NCBI RefSeq assembly: GCF_001279525.1
Contig: NZ_LGDY01000101.1
Span: 79,039 to 143,038 of the forward strand
DNA length: 64,000 nucleotides
Direction: 5' to 3'
Origin: Nocardia sp. NRRL S-836
GTDB taxonomy: Bacteria > Actinomycetota > Actinomycetes > Mycobacteriales > Pseudonocardiaceae
Shown here: in pieces, positions 7,843-15,638 of the stretch
Layout of the letters: each line of letters opens with the position of its first letter
Position numbering within the stretch: position 1 is the stretch's first letter
The notes under the pieces: generated by a model
Databases searched by the model: none
What the model saw: only the letters and a program-made list of their open reading frames with translations
Told to the model about the DNA's origin: nothing
Position numbers and translations under genes: made by a program

Positions 7843-8255
7843 ACGAGGAGCATCTGCGGCGGGCGATCGCGCTGGCGGCCGAGGCGAGGGAGGGCGGGAA
7901 CCCGCCGTTCGGCTCGCTGCTGGTCGGCCCGGACGGTTCGGTGCTGGCGGAAGAGCGCAACACCAGCCTCACCGACGACGACATCACCGCCCACCCCGAG
8001 CTGAAGCTGGCCCGCTGGGCCGCGCGGTCGCTGGACGCCGCCACGGCCGCCGGGACCACGATGTACACGAGCTGCGAGCCGTGCGGGATGTGCGCGGGGG
8101 CGCTGGCGCGGTCGGGGATCGGGAACGTGGTGTTCGCGTTGTCGGGCGAGCAGCTCAACGGGCTGAAGACCTCGGGCGGGTTCGCCGCCGTGCCCACCGA
8201 CGGGCCACACCTCTACGACGAGGCGAAGGTGCCCGTCGAGGGCTACTACCCGTAG
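7839..8255 (+). CDS. nucleoside/nucleobase deaminase (CMP/dCMP deaminase family)
   Basis: A 138-residue zinc deaminase. The zinc ligands are His in HPE (usually HAE; AHPELKLARWAAR) and the two Cys of SCEPCGMCAGAL, with Glu of HPE as proton shuttle. The fold resembles guanine/cytosine deaminase and TadA-like enzymes. The NPPFGSLLVGPDG entry strand is typical. HPE instead of HAE occurs in some members and does not remove a ligand. It overlaps the upstream oxidoreductase by 4 nt, implying a shared substrate pathway, possibly a purine or pyrimidine derivative, which is inference. Confidence 0.88.
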   Translation: MNEEHLRRAIALAAEAREGGNPPFGSLLVGPDGSVLAEERNTSLTDDDITAHPELKLARWAARSLDAATAAGTTMYTSCEPCGMCAGALARSGIGNVVFALSGEQLNGLKTSGGFAAVPTDGPHLYDEAKVPVEGYYP

Positions 8256-8304
8256 TCGTGGCCGGTGAGACCGCACACCTCCGCCGGGCGGGTGGAATGA
8301 TCGC

Positions 8305-8320
8305 GAACGCGCGCGCGTTC
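8305..8320. repeat. 16-bp perfect palindrome in a 169-bp gap
   Basis: GAACGCGCGCGCGTTC reads identically on both strands and is nested within a wider GGTGGAA/TTCCACC pair. It lies 50 nt after the deaminase stop and 105 nt before the next start. It could be an operator for the gene at 8425 or a terminator. Confidence 0.45.
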
Positions 8321-8424
8321 CACCAGACGGACCGGGCGTTCCGCACCGACGGGACGGGCCTGTCCGCCGGCGGAGGGTGAGTCCCGCCACCGGCCGACCA
8401 CGGGATGGAAGTGTTTCGCACGGT

Positions 8425-9447
8425 ATGAAGAAGATCGGTTTTCTGTCGTTCGGGCACTGGTCGGACAGCCCGCACTCGCAGACCAGGTCCGCGTCGGACA
8501 CGCTGCTGCAGTCGATCGACCTGGCGGTGGCGGCGGAGGAGCTGGGCGCGGACGGCGCCTACTTCCGGGTGCACCACTTCGCCAGGCAGCTCGCCTCGCC
8601 GTTCCCGCTGCTGGCCGCGATCGGCGCGAAGACCGAGCGCATCGAGATCGGCACCGGTGTCATCGACATGCGGTACGAGAACCCGATGTACATGGTCGAG
8701 GACGCCGGCGCCGCCGACCTCATCGCGGGCGGCAGGCTGCAGCTCGGCATCTCCAGGGGATCGCCCGAGCAGGTCGTCGACGGGTGGCGGTACTTCGGCT
8801 ACCAGCCCAACGAGGGCGAGACCGAGGCCGACATGGCCCGCAAGCACGCCGAGGTGTTCCTGAAGGTGCTGGAGGGCGAGGGTTTCGCACGGCCCAACCC
8901 GCGGCCGATGTTCCCGAACCCGCCCGGCCTGCTGCGCCTCGAACCGCACGCACCGGGCCTGCGCGACCGCATCTGGTGGGGCGCCGCCTCCAACGGCACC
9001 GCGGCCTGGGCGGCCCAGCAGGGCATGAACCTGATGAGCTCGACCCTGAAGTTCGACGAGGGCGGCGCGCCGTTCCACGTCCAGCAGGCCGAGCAGATCC
9101 GCGCGTTCCGCAAGGCCTGGACCGAGGCCGGGTGGGCACACGAGCCGCGAACCTCGGTGTCGCGCAGCATCTTCGCGCTCACCACCGACCTCGACCACGC
9201 CTACTTCGGTGACGACGGCGAGAGCACCGACCAGGTCGGCTTCATCGACGGACCGCAGCAGGCGATCTTCGGCCGCTCGTACGCCGCCGAACCCGACGTG
9301 CTGATCGAGCAGCTGGCGCAGGACGAGGCGATCGCCGAGGCCGACACGCTGCTGCTGACCGTGCCCAACCAGCTCGGCGTCGACTACAGCGCGCACGTCA
9401 TCGAGAACATCCTCGTGCACGTCGCGCCGGCGCTCGGCTGGCGCTGA
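8425..9447 (+). CDS. LLM-class flavin-dependent monooxygenase (alkanal monooxygenase-like)
   Basis: A 340-residue luciferase-like protein. The ATG at 8425 fits the family N-terminus MKKIGFLSFGHW. A GTG start 16 codons upstream is possible but unlikely. Key segments are DLAVAAEELGADGAYFRVHH, TERIEIGTGVIDMRYENPMY and AGGRLQLGISRGSPEQV, close to a group widespread in actinomycetes and often annotated as alkane/limonene-type monooxygenase. Substrate unknown. It is separate from the other LLM gene: different subfamily, own upstream gap. A strong terminator follows. Confidence 0.87.
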   Translation: MKKIGFLSFGHWSDSPHSQTRSASDTLLQSIDLAVAAEELGADGAYFRVHHFARQLASPFPLLAAIGAKTERIEIGTGVIDMRYENPMYMVEDAGAADLIAGGRLQLGISRGSPEQVVDGWRYFGYQPNEGETEADMARKHAEVFLKVLEGEGFARPNPRPMFPNPPGLLRLEPHAPGLRDRIWWGAASNGTAAWAAQQGMNLMSSTLKFDEGGAPFHVQQAEQIRAFRKAWTEAGWAHEPRTSVSRSIFALTTDLDHAYFGDDGESTDQVGFIDGPQQAIFGRSYAAEPDVLIEQLAQDEAIAEADTLLLTVPNQLGVDYSAHVIENILVHVAPALGWR

Positions 9448-9465
9448 CCGGTACACGGCAAGGCT

Positions 9466-9501
9466 GACGCCGGCGGGGGAGCACGTTCCCCCGCCGGCGT
9501 C
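9466..9501. terminator. strong bidirectional terminator
   Basis: Perfect 15-bp arms GACGCCGGCGGGGGA (9466-9480) and complement (9487-9501) with a 6-nt loop, between convergent genes. Confidence 0.8.
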
Positions 9502-9525
9502 GGTTCGTTCTCCCGGCCGGTGCGG

Positions 9526-9957
9526 TCAGCCGCAGTGCGAAGGGCCGGACATCCAGACGTTCCACACACCGCTGACCACCGCGCCGCCGCCCCAGTCGAT
9601 GCACGTGTTCGCGGCGGACACCTTCACCGGACCGGCGTAGGTGGAGTAGTTGCCGTCGTCGTACCGGTAGTCGCGGAAGCTCCCGTCCGAGTCCTGCTTC
9701 GCGATGGTGGCCAGCAGGTGGCTGGCTGAACCGGGGTTCGTCTTCCAGGTGACCACGCAGTTCGTGCTGCCGTTGTACAGCAGGTGGATGGTGGCCACGC
9801 TGCCCAGCCGGTGCTGGTCGATCTCGTGGTAGCTGCCACCGCCGCAGGCCGCGATCGGTGACGACGCCGCTGCCGCCACGCCGCTCGTCAGTGCCGCCGT
9901 CGCGAGCACGACCGCCGCGGTGATGGTGAGGAACAACGACTTCCTGAGCTTGCTCAC
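9526..9957 (-). CDS. spore-associated protein A-like secreted protein
   Basis: A 143-residue exported protein starting at GTG 9957 (VSKLRKSLFLTITAAVVLA). A Sec signal peptide ends near GVAAAASS, about residue 32. The mature part, about 110 residues, has four cysteines (ACGGG, TNCVVTWKT, NTCIDWGG, final HCG), likely two disulfides. It also has the family segments YHEIDQHRLGS and TIHLLYNGSTNCVVTWKT of SapA from Streptomyces spores. Function beyond coat association is unknown. The alternative ATG 14 codons upstream would place a charged stretch before the signal peptide. Confidence 0.78.
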   Translation of the reverse strand: MSKLRKSLFLTITAAVVLATAALTSGVAAAASSPIAACGGGSYHEIDQHRLGSVATIHLLYNGSTNCVVTWKTNPGSASHLLATIAKQDSDGSFRDYRYDDGNYSTYAGPVKVSAANTCIDWGGGAVVSGVWNVWMSGPSHCG

Positions 9958-10166
9958 AGTTCCGGCCTGCCTTCTTCCACGTTCGTCGGGGAGGAGCATC
10001 CGTTCTCGACGGACACCACTGCAGGCTATCGATCATGGACCGCGAGTTCGAGGTGCACGACGTCGGCCGGAACCGGACACCCCGGCTCGCACGACGCCGG
10101 TTCGAGCCCGCGCTGTGCCGGTTCACGCCCGCGCGACGCCGGTCGAGCGAGCCGCGGGGCGCCGGT

Positions 10167-10967
10167 TCAGGCCTGTGCGGGCACCGGGTGGACCTCGGCG
10201 TCGTCGAGCACGAGCGGTTGCCAGCCGGGAGCGCCCGTGACGCCGTGACCGGGGTCGACGCCGATGAACACCCGTCCGCCGACGCGCACCCGCACGTGTC
10301 GTGCCTGCCAGTCGACGGTGGTGCGTTGCCGGACGCGGCCGTCGCAACGCCACCGCTGCTGACCGAAGTGCACGACCGTGGAGTGGCCGTGGATCTGACC
10401 GAACGGGACCACGCCGTCGTACTGCATCCACGGTTCGTGCAGCGCGGCACCGGACTCCGCCCACAGCGGACCGGCGCGGTCGTCACGGACGTGCGCGCCG
10501 GTGTACCAGATCAGGTCGGGGCGTTCGTTGAGCAGATCGGCTGCTCTCGCGGCCGATGTCGGCTCGCCCAGCTGCCGCCACGCCGTGAGCGTCAGCCCCG
10601 CGTGGGTCAGCAGGTACTCGTCGCCGCCGGTCGTGATCGCCGCCGCGACCTGCATCCGGCCGTCCGACCACCACTCGCGCAACGTCCGCACGCCCGCCGG
10701 TGGGATCGGCTGCGGCCAGAAGACGGTCGCGGACGGCAGGTACTGCGCCTCGTGGTTGCCGGCCAGCTGCACCCAGCGGCCGCCGAGGAACGGGGCGACG
10801 ACGTCGAGGACGCCGGTGCTGTCCGGGCCGCGGTCGACCAGGTCGCCGACCTGGACCACGACGAGGCCGGGCGGCAGCTGCCCGTTCCCGGCACCCAGCT
10901 CGCGCAACGCCCGCAGCAGCTCGTCCGGGTGCCCGCCGACGTCACCGATGACAGCGACTCTCGCCAT
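10167..10967 (-). CDS. calcineurin-like metallophosphoesterase
   Basis: A 266-residue phosphoesterase carrying the metal-ligand motifs in order: GDVGGH (residues 8-13, usual GDxHG), GDLVDRG (about 41-47), GNHE (about 70-73), and later THAG and IHGHS. It resembles the PrpE/ApaH-like protein phosphatase or diadenosine tetraphosphatase group. No signal peptide. It lies downstream of and in the same direction as the GH127 gene, but two terminator hairpins separate them, so it has its own promoter. Confidence 0.88.
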   Translation of the reverse strand: MARVAVIGDVGGHPDELLRALRELGAGNGQLPPGLVVVQVGDLVDRGPDSTGVLDVVAPFLGGRWVQLAGNHEAQYLPSATVFWPQPIPPAGVRTLREWWSDGRMQVAAAITTGGDEYLLTHAGLTLTAWRQLGEPTSAARAADLLNERPDLIWYTGAHVRDDRAGPLWAESGAALHEPWMQYDGVVPFGQIHGHSTVVHFGQQRWRCDGRVRQRTTVDWQARHVRVRVGGRVFIGVDPGHGVTGAPGWQPLVLDDAEVHPVPAQA

Positions 10968-11060
10968 CTCCCACCCCCGTCACGTGCCCGCCACACTACC
11001 GAGCGCACTGCCCGCCGCCGCCGGGGCCGGTCGACCAGCCCGGCCGTGCCGGGGGCTCGT

Positions 11061-11097
11061 GCTCGCGACCGTCCGGAGTGGAGTGACGGTCGCGAGC
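11061..11097 (-). terminator. second of two tandem terminator hairpins after the GH127 gene
   Basis: 13-bp perfect arms GCTCGCGACCGTC (11061-11073) and complement (11085-11097). Confidence 0.7.
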
Positions 11098-11112
11098 CGC
11101 GCCGGTGGGAAG

Positions 11113-11142
11113 GACCCGCGCCCCCGTACGGGAGCGCGGGTC
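11113..11142 (-). terminator. first of two tandem terminator hairpins after the GH127 gene
   Basis: 9-bp arms GACCCGCGC (11113-11121) and GCGCGGGTC (11134-11142), beginning 7 nt beyond the GH127 stop codon. Confidence 0.65.
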
Positions 11143-11148
11143 GTGGCA

Positions 11149-13464
11149 TCAGTTGGCGACCAGGCGCCAGCGGTTGTCCGCGCTGCCGTTGTCGGAGTCC
11201 TGCACGACCTGCGCGCCCGCGGCGGTGGAGCCGTTGAGGATCGCGAGCAGCTTGCCGCTGTTGGCGTTGCGGATCTTGTAGGTGCCGTCGCCCTGGGCGA
11301 GCAGCGTCCACCGGTGGTCGGCGGTGCTGGTGTCCGACCACTGCAGGACGCGGGCGTTGTCGGCGGTCGACATGTTCTCCACACCCAGCACCTTGCCGCT
11401 GTGCACGTTGCGCAGCCGCACGTCGGAGCCGTCGGTGATCATCTGCCAGTTGTGGTCGGCGGTGCCGTTGTCGCTCCACTGCACGGCCAGGCCGCCGTCC
11501 GTGGTCGACATGTTCTGGATGCCGAGCACCAGACCGGTGCCGACGTTGACCAGCCGGTGGCTGGCCACGCTGCCGCCGCCGGCGTTCCAGTAGACGGTGT
11601 AGTTGAAGCCCTGCGCGTCGTGGAATGGCCCGAGGTTCACCTGCGTGCCGTTCGCCGTCGCGGTGAACGCCAGCGCCGTCGTGCTGGTGCGGGTCACGGA
11701 GGCGACGTTCAGCGACGGCAACGACGACAGCGCGGTGTTGCCGTAGTTGCCCGCCAGCACCGCCGGGCCGTAGGTCAGCGCGACGACACTGCCGTTGTCG
11801 TTGGCGGGCTGGGCGACCACGCGCATCGGCAGCTTCAGCGTCACCACGTCACCGGAGGCCCACAACCGCGACAGCGACGCGTAGGTGCCGGGCGTGGCGG
11901 CCACGTCCTGCGCGACGCCGTTGACGCTGATGCTCGCGCCCGTGGCCCACGCCGGGATGCGCAGCCGCATCGTCCACGACCCGCCCGCGTTGCCGGTGAC
12001 GGTGAGCGTGGTGGTGTCGCTCGCCGGGTAGGTCGTGCTCTGCGTGACCGTGATGCCGCGCGACGACCACGTGAGCACCGACGGCGTGTACAGGTTCACC
12101 GTGAGCGTGGTGCCGTTGTAGAAGTAGATGGAGTCGGCGAGCTTGGTGTTGGTCTCCAGGCCGGTGCCCTGGCAGCACCAGAACGTGCCGTAGTCCGTGC
12201 TCCAGTTGCCGCCGCCCCATGCCGGGCCGGTGTTGCCGCGCCGGTGACCGGGGTTGAGGCCGGTGAAGTAGCAGATGTGGCCGTGCGGGTCGGCCGGGTT
12301 CTGCTGGCCGATCAGGTGGTTGAGCAGCGCCCGTTCGTAGTAGTCGAAGTAGGCCGCCCGGTTGGGGTCGAGCAGCCACAGCTCACGGGTCAGCTTGAGC
12401 ATGTTGTAGGTGTTGCACGCCTCGCACGAGTCGGTGTTGAGGTAGGTGGCGATGGCGTTGGGCGCGCGGAAGTGCTCGGCCTGGCTGTTGCCGCCGATGA
12501 CGTAGGTGTGCGCGCCGACGGTGATGTTCCAGGCGTTGAGGGCGATGTCGCGGTACCGGGTGGTGCCGGTCGCCTTGTACTCGCGGGCCGCACCGATCCA
12601 CTTCGGCACCTGGGTGTTGGCGTGCAGGCCGTTGAGCCGGTCCTGGTTGGCGGCCAGCGGGTCGAACACCGCGGCGTGGTCGAACCGCTGCGCCGTCGTC
12701 AGCCAGCGGGAGTCGCCGGTCTGCTGGTACAGGTCGGCGAGCACCGCGTTCATGCCGCCGAACTCCGTGCCCAGCACGCGTTGCATCACGCTGTAGGACA
12801 GCCGGGACGTGCGCCAGTCCACCCAGCCGGCCATGCGCAGCAGCACGTCCCGCGCCTGGTTGTTGCCGAGGTAGCGCCACGCGTCGAGCAACCCGGCGAG
12901 GGTCTTGTGCAGCGAGTAGTAGGAGACGGACTTGGGCGAACCGGCCTCCATCGCGTCGAAGTCCGACTCGGGGAAGCCGGACAGGTAGCCGGTGTTGAAT
13001 CCGGCCGCCCCGTTGTTCGCCTGGCACTTGGCCAGTTCCGCGACCATGTAGTTCGCCTTGTCCCGGCACGTCGTGTCGCCCAGCACCGCCCACGCCTGCG
13101 CCCAGGCCGTGAGGAAGTGGCCCTGGCTGTGCGTGCGGAACGGGAAGTTCGGCGCCTCCCAGCCACCCAGCGCCGCGGCGCCGTTCGTGGACAGCCGGTG
13201 GTTGGCGCGGAAGTTGTAGAGCAGCCGGTCCACGTCGACGAACCGCAGGTAGGACAACGTCCGGCTCTGGTTCTCCTGCCACCGCCCCGACGTCAGCCGC
13301 ACCTCGGACAGGTCGAACGCGAAGGCCGACACACCCGCGTCACCGCGCACGGGCGGCACGGTGGCCGCCTGCGCGGAACCCGTCAGCAACGCCGGTGCCG
13401 CGGTCGCGACGGCGGCCACACCCGCGGCCTGGAAGAGCCTGCGTCGACTCAGCGATGAGGACAT
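11149..13464 (-). CDS. Tat-secreted GH127-type glycosidase (beta-L-arabinofuranosidase-like) with ricin-type lectin domain
   Basis: The start is ATG 13464, with GGAG 8 nt upstream. Upstream codons in the same frame are low-complexity and are not included. The 771-residue protein begins with a twin-arginine signal (SRRRLFQAAGVAAVATAAPA, cleavage after SAQA). Residues from about 45 to 610 are a GH127/DUF1680 (alpha/alpha)6 domain, with EAPNFPFRTHSQGHFLTAWA, TDSCEACNTYNMLKL and TFWCCQGTGLETNTK. The Glu and Cys residues in these segments match the Glu-Cys zinc-site catalytic machinery known for this family. The C-terminal 130 residues are three QxW-type ricin lectin repeats (NMSTTDGGLAVQWSDNGTAD, then VLQWSDTSTADHRW, then DNGSADNRWRL). 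It probably removes arabinofuranosyl residues from plant glycans. LacI-type operators lie upstream. Confidence 0.88.
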   Translation of the reverse strand: MSSSLSRRRLFQAAGVAAVATAAPALLTGSAQAATVPPVRGDAGVSAFAFDLSEVRLTSGRWQENQSRTLSYLRFVDVDRLLYNFRANHRLSTNGAAALGGWEAPNFPFRTHSQGHFLTAWAQAWAVLGDTTCRDKANYMVAELAKCQANNGAAGFNTGYLSGFPESDFDAMEAGSPKSVSYYSLHKTLAGLLDAWRYLGNNQARDVLLRMAGWVDWRTSRLSYSVMQRVLGTEFGGMNAVLADLYQQTGDSRWLTTAQRFDHAAVFDPLAANQDRLNGLHANTQVPKWIGAAREYKATGTTRYRDIALNAWNITVGAHTYVIGGNSQAEHFRAPNAIATYLNTDSCEACNTYNMLKLTRELWLLDPNRAAYFDYYERALLNHLIGQQNPADPHGHICYFTGLNPGHRRGNTGPAWGGGNWSTDYGTFWCCQGTGLETNTKLADSIYFYNGTTLTVNLYTPSVLTWSSRGITVTQSTTYPASDTTTLTVTGNAGGSWTMRLRIPAWATGASISVNGVAQDVAATPGTYASLSRLWASGDVVTLKLPMRVVAQPANDNGSVVALTYGPAVLAGNYGNTALSSLPSLNVASVTRTSTTALAFTATANGTQVNLGPFHDAQGFNYTVYWNAGGGSVASHRLVNVGTGLVLGIQNMSTTDGGLAVQWSDNGTADHNWQMITDGSDVRLRNVHSGKVLGVENMSTADNARVLQWSDTSTADHRWTLLAQGDGTYKIRNANSGKLLAILNGSTAAGAQVVQDSDNGSADNRWRLVAN

Positions 13465-13723
13465 GAGGATGCTCCAATTGGTCGGCGAACGCCGCGGCGG
13501 TGGGGTGCCGCGGTGGCGCGGCAGGGGAGTGGCGGCCGCGTGACGTGATCGACCTGCGCCGCTGGCGCATGGGACCGGGCTGACCGCATCGACACCCCCG
13601 ACGTCGTCATTGACGGGCGGTCGAGGCACGCGGGTGCCGGGCCCACCCAGGGCTCGGGTGCCGCACCGTCGCGGCCCCGGCACGGAATGTAGCCACCGCG
13701 CCACCACGCGGTCAACGCTCAAT

Positions 13724-13737
13724 TGTGAGCGCTAACT
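13724..13737. promoter_or_regulatory. LacI-family operator-like site 1
   Basis: TGTGAGCGCTAACT has the central AGCGCT and the GTGAGCGCTAAC symmetry typical of LacI-family sugar regulators in actinomycetes. It lies 260 bp upstream of the GH127 start. Confidence 0.55.
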
Positions 13738-13821
13738 TTTAGTCGCGGCGGCGTGAGGCGTTAGAACGATGGGCAATTTGGCGGAACTGTGCCCTTGATT
13801 CTGTCGTTCGGGTCCGGCTGC

Positions 13822-13835
13822 TGTTAGCGCTCACA
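13822..13835. promoter_or_regulatory. LacI-family operator-like site 2
   Basis: TGTTAGCGCTCACA is the reverse complement of site 1 over its central 13 bases and is 98 bp away, as for a looping or double-operator arrangement. Confidence 0.55.
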
Positions 13836-13900
13836 TCGGGTAGGGCCGGGTGTGTGCCACCATTTGCAGTAGTGGGTGTGCCACCGTGCCGCTCATCGGC

Positions 13901-13942
13901 GGGGCGCTCGCCGGGTGTCCAATGTGGACCAACGAGCGCCCC
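13901..13942 (-). terminator. hairpin downstream of the EamA gene
   Basis: Arms GGGGCGCTCG (13901-13910) and CGAGCGCCCC (13933-13942), with an inner GTCCA/TGGAC pair, about 100 nt after the EamA stop codon. Confidence 0.5.
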
Positions 13943-14042
13943 GCACGCATGATCGACGGCGTTGAGCGAGGTCCTGCTGCACGGTGTGGAAGTCCACAAT
14001 GGACTTGAGAAGACCCGGGCGGCATGGCGCTCTCGGCTGTTG

Positions 14043-14993
14043 CTAGGGCGTGTACGCGCCCGCCGGAGCAACGGGAGCCGGTTCCACCTGTTGCCGTTCC
14101 GCCCGGACCGCGGCGATGCCGGCCAGGATCAGCACACCACCGGCGAGCTGCACCGGTGAAAGTCCCTGGCCCAGCAGCAACCACGCGAAGACCGACGCGG
14201 AGACGACCTCCAGCAGTGCGATGAACGACGCGAGCCGCGAGCCGAGGATGCCGGAGGCGGTGATGCCGGTCGCGTAGGCCACCGCCGTGCCGATGACCGC
14301 GACGACGAGCAGGGGCACCCACCAGGCCGTGGTCGTGTCGAACAGGGGCAGGTCGCCGAACGTCGCGGTGAACGGCAGCAGACCGGTCACCCCGATCACC
14401 GCCAGCACGGGCACGGCCAGCAGCAGCCCGGCTCCGGCGAGCGCGACCGGGGGGAGGCCTTCGTTGGGCCGTGCGGCGATCACGAAGTACACGGAGCAGC
14501 CGATGGCGGCACCGAAAGCCGCGGCCAGGCCGATCGGGTCCACGGCCTGGATCGCGCCGGGGCCGATCACGAGCACCAGGCCGCCGACCGCGAGCACCGA
14601 GCCGAGCAGGACCACGGGTGCGGGCGTCCTCCTGTTGACCGCCCAGGTGTAGCCGACCAGCAGCAGTGGCGCGAGGAACTCGATGAGCAACGCGGTCGCC
14701 ACCGGGATGCGCTGGATCGCGGCGAAGTAGAGGACCTGCGTGACCGCCACGCCGACGACGCCCATGCCCACCACCGACCACCGCGCCCGCAGCAGCGCGG
14801 ACCACTTGCCGCGCAACGAGAACAGGACGAACGGGAGCAGCACCAGCCCCGCGGTGAGCGCGCGGGCCGTCACGGCCGCGGTCGGTGACCAACCGGCGTC
14901 CAGGAGCGGTTTGACGAACGCGCCCGAGGTGCCGAACGAGATGAACGAGACCGCTGCCGCGACCAGGCCGGTGGACTTCGCCGGAATCCCCAT
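14043..14993 (-). CDS. EamA/DMT-family transporter
   Basis: A 316-residue membrane protein with about ten hydrophobic helices in two EamA repeats. The first runs from about residue 8 (GLVAAAVSFISFGTSGAFVK) to 130, the second from about 150 (DPIGLAAAFGAAIGCSVYFV) to 300. This drug/metabolite family usually exports amino acids, nucleosides or small metabolites. Start ATG with GGGAGG 6 nt upstream. It diverges from a CGNR-type regulator 83 bp away, which probably controls it. The pairing of an EamA exporter with a CGNR zinc-finger gene is common in actinomycetes. Confidence 0.88.
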   Translation of the reverse strand: MGIPAKSTGLVAAAVSFISFGTSGAFVKPLLDAGWSPTAAVTARALTAGLVLLPFVLFSLRGKWSALLRARWSVVGMGVVGVAVTQVLYFAAIQRIPVATALLIEFLAPLLLVGYTWAVNRRTPAPVVLLGSVLAVGGLVLVIGPGAIQAVDPIGLAAAFGAAIGCSVYFVIAARPNEGLPPVALAGAGLLLAVPVLAVIGVTGLLPFTATFGDLPLFDTTTAWWVPLLVVAVIGTAVAYATGITASGILGSRLASFIALLEVVSASVFAWLLLGQGLSPVQLAGGVLILAGIAAVRAERQQVEPAPVAPAGAYTP

Positions 14994-15076
14994 GCTTGCC
15001 TCCCGTACCGCACCGCCGTCATGGCCTAACCTGACTTACGCCCCTGACGCTAGGTCGGTTCCGGTAAGGAGTCAAT

Positions 15077-15631
15077 TTGCGTTTTGCCCCTGACACGGAG
15101 GACTCGCTCGCGTTCGTCGTGGCCCTGTGCAACACCGAACCGCCGGCGTCGCGCAGCGGTGAGGACGAGCTGGCCACCGTCGACCAGCTCGCGGACCTGC
15201 TGGTCCGCTTCGGCTACTCCGGCCGCATCGACCACGACGAGGCGGAGCTGCACGACGTCCACCGCGCCCGTTCGCTGCTGCGGCACGTGTGGACCCTCAG
15301 CCGCGACGACGCCGTGGAAGCGGTCAACAAGATGCTGCGCGACGCCAAAGCACTCCCACGGCTCGTGCGGCACGACGCGCTCGACTGGCACATGCACGCC
15401 ACCGAGCCCGACTCGCCGCTCGCCGAGCGGATCCGGGTCGAGGCCGCGCTCGCGCTCATCGACGTGATCCGCATGAACGAGACGGACCGCCTGCGGATCT
15501 GCGCGGCCGACGACTGCACCGGCCTGCTGCTCGACCTGTCCCGCAACGGTCTCAAGCGGTTCTGCAGCGTGCGGTGCGGCAACCGGATGAACATGATCGC
15601 GTTCCGGGAGCGCCGCGCGGACCGCGGCTGA
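15077..15631 (+). CDS. CGNR zinc-finger / ABATE-domain regulator
   Basis: A 184-residue protein. The N-terminal ABATE region (about 1-130) is helical. The C-terminal CGNR zinc finger is seen as ICAADDCTGLLLDLSRNG, then KRFCSVRCGNRMN, with four Cys for the metal. CGNR proteins are presumed DNA-binding regulators. The start is TTG 15077, chosen because TAAGGAG lies 5 nt before it and the next in-frame start would remove conserved residues. Divergent from the EamA exporter. Confidence 0.85.
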   Translation: MRFAPDTEDSLAFVVALCNTEPPASRSGEDELATVDQLADLLVRFGYSGRIDHDEAELHDVHRARSLLRHVWTLSRDDAVEAVNKMLRDAKALPRLVRHDALDWHMHATEPDSPLAERIRVEAALALIDVIRMNETDRLRICAADDCTGLLLDLSRNGLKRFCSVRCGNRMNMIAFRERRADRG

Positions 15632-15638
15632 GGAGGGG

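Larger units (their letters stand above)
13465..14042. promoter_or_regulatory. 578-bp upstream region of the GH127 gene and 3' region of the EamA gene
   Basis: It contains two LacI-family-like operators (13724-13737, 13822-13835), a hairpin (13901-13942) and a small inverted repeat AAGTCCA-caa-TGGACTT (13990-14006). No gene is supported. Confidence 0.6.

Noticed and set aside
7965..8100. Deaminase as inactive because HAE is HPE
   Set aside because: The zinc His and catalytic Glu are both present, and the Ala/Pro position is variable in the family.
14994..15076. TAACCTGACTTACG / CTGACGCTAGGTCGG as an operator between EamA and CGNR genes
   Set aside because: Symmetry is too weak to call without comparison to relatives.
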